Shown: positions 5,825-6,308 of the stretch, piece after piece | Layout of the letters: every line of letters begins with the position of its first letter | Position numbering within the stretch: the first letter of the stretch is position 1 | NCBI GenBank assembly: GCA_028283985.1 | Contig: JANQSQ010000189.1 | Coordinates: 1-6,308 of the forward strand | Direction: 5' to 3' | From: Rhodothermales bacterium | GTDB lineage: Bacteria; Bacteroidota; Rhodothermia; Rhodothermales; VXPQ01 | DNA length: 6,308 nt | Notes under the pieces: model-generated | The model's input: only the letters and a program-made list of their open reading frames with translations | The model's database searches: none | What the model was told of the DNA's origin: nothing | Made by a program: the position numbers and the translations under genes

Positions 5825-6308
5825 CGTCCACTCTCTGAATTCTGATGCCTGACAGGTTGGAAATCAAGCGAACCGGCATTGCTTATTCCGTGCTTCACAG
5901 AACAATCCGCTCTTCTTGCTGGACAGTGCGGGCATTCAGGATGTTCCCTGCTAAATTGACTCTTTGCTAAGAGCTACGGCCTAGCCTGATCGCCATCGGA
6001 TCGCTGGCTTTCCTGACACATTGCCGCCATGTCCTGACGAATTCGGGACCGCGCCTATCCCACCCACAATATTTCCAAATATTTCCTCCTGCCCTTTGCT
6101 TGTACATATTTTATACATATATTTTACCTACGGAAGCTCTGATTAAATCGACAAAGTTCAGAGGCTGCTTAAGCAATGATCGGGTCCTGGAGCGCGCAAC
6201 AAGGCCATTCAACGCCGAACCGCAAAATCGCAACCGGGAAAAGGGACCTTGGGACGCGCATTCGAACAAAACATAGGGCCCGGGATATCCTGCAAACTCG
6301 CGGCCAAC
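5825..6308. other. 484-bp stretch without a convincing gene; AT-rich patch, short repeats, possible IS end
   Basis: I see no gene with family features here. Notable items are the tandem AATATTTCC at 6068-6076 and 6078-6086; a pair of TCCTGAC heptamers at 6011 and 6032, spaced 21 bp; and an AT-rich block at about 6100-6126. The inverted pair CTCTGA/TCAGAG lies at 6137-6142 and 6158-6163, and the perfect palindrome TGCTTAAGCA at 6166-6175. The stretch starting GGAAGCTCTGATTAA at 6132 resembles, from memory only, outer ends of some IS5/IS4-type insertion sequences. No transposase follows within the window. Frames open to the right edge exist on both strands (from 6176 on plus; down to a stop at 6111 on minus) but show no recognisable protein. 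Confidence 0.5.
5839..5867 (-). promoter_or_regulatory. Candidate sigma70-type promoter for the restriction-modification operon
   Basis: On the minus strand, TTGATT (5867-5862) and CAGAAT (5844-5839) match the -35 and -10 consensus at four of six positions each, with an exact 17-bp spacer. Transcription would begin near 5832, only about 8 nt before the ATG at 5824 but a comfortable distance before the alternative ATG at 5659. No controller-protein gene or clear C-box is visible beside it. Confidence 0.3.

Noticed and set aside
5845..5970. 41-residue plus-strand ORF upstream of the restriction-modification operon, considered as a controller protein
   Set aside because: No ribosome binding site, no helix-turn-helix pattern and opposite orientation; likely chance.
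5956..5984. TTGACT at 5956-5961 as a plus-strand -35 box
   Set aside because: No acceptable -10 at 16-18 bp and no gene downstream to be served.
1..6308. tRNA, rRNA, CRISPR array or integrase
   Set aside because: Looked for on both strands; no cloverleaf-like sequence, regular repeat-spacer array or recombinase motif was seen.

Overview
The window looks like accessory DNA next to a chromosomal housekeeping gene in a bacterium with fairly high GC content (the rmuC part is about 65% G+C where I counted). The rmuC gene type and the overall composition suggest a Gram-negative bacterium, possibly a proteobacterium, but I cannot name the taxon with confidence. No rRNA, tRNA, CRISPR array, integrase or complete transposase is visible.

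Layout: (1) 2-1078 (+) is the 3' part of rmuC, running in from beyond the left edge. (2) 1145-3520 (+) is a compact cassette. It holds a 438-aa protein with hydrophobic N-terminal segments and a class I methyltransferase-like domain, a possible 36-aa ORF with a good ribosome binding site, and an SPL/Rv2578c-type radical SAM protein whose start overlaps the small ORF's stop as ATGA. (3) 3521-3719 is a short intergenic stretch. It carries a second, diverged copy of the rmuC 3' end (about 84% identical over 68 nt), then a perfect 8-bp hairpin followed by five T's. (4) 5824-3720 (-) is a type II restriction-modification operon: a beta-class DNA methyltransferase, then, 5 bp later, a PD-(D/E)XK endonuclease. 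(5) 5825-6308 has no convincing gene. It contains an AT-rich patch, short repeats and perhaps the outer end of an insertion sequence.

The main structural observation is that the 2.5-kb radical SAM/methyltransferase-like cassette lies between two direct repeats of the rmuC 3' end. This is the arrangement left when foreign DNA enters at a gene's 3' end and supplies a replacement terminus. The two remnants encode nearly the same peptide (PESAPVDETVRRVEAP in the gene, RESAPVEEAVRQVEAP then a stop in the copy). The restriction-modification pair sits just outside the right repeat, so the 3' side of rmuC appears to have collected more than one accessory module.

The restriction-modification genes should work together as modification and cleavage enzymes with a shared, unpredictable target sequence. 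The membrane-anchored methyltransferase-like protein and the radical SAM protein are probably co-expressed. What they do together is unknown, and they are the best candidate here for an undescribed system, possibly a defence or nucleic-acid modification/repair system. That role is inference from layout and fold only.
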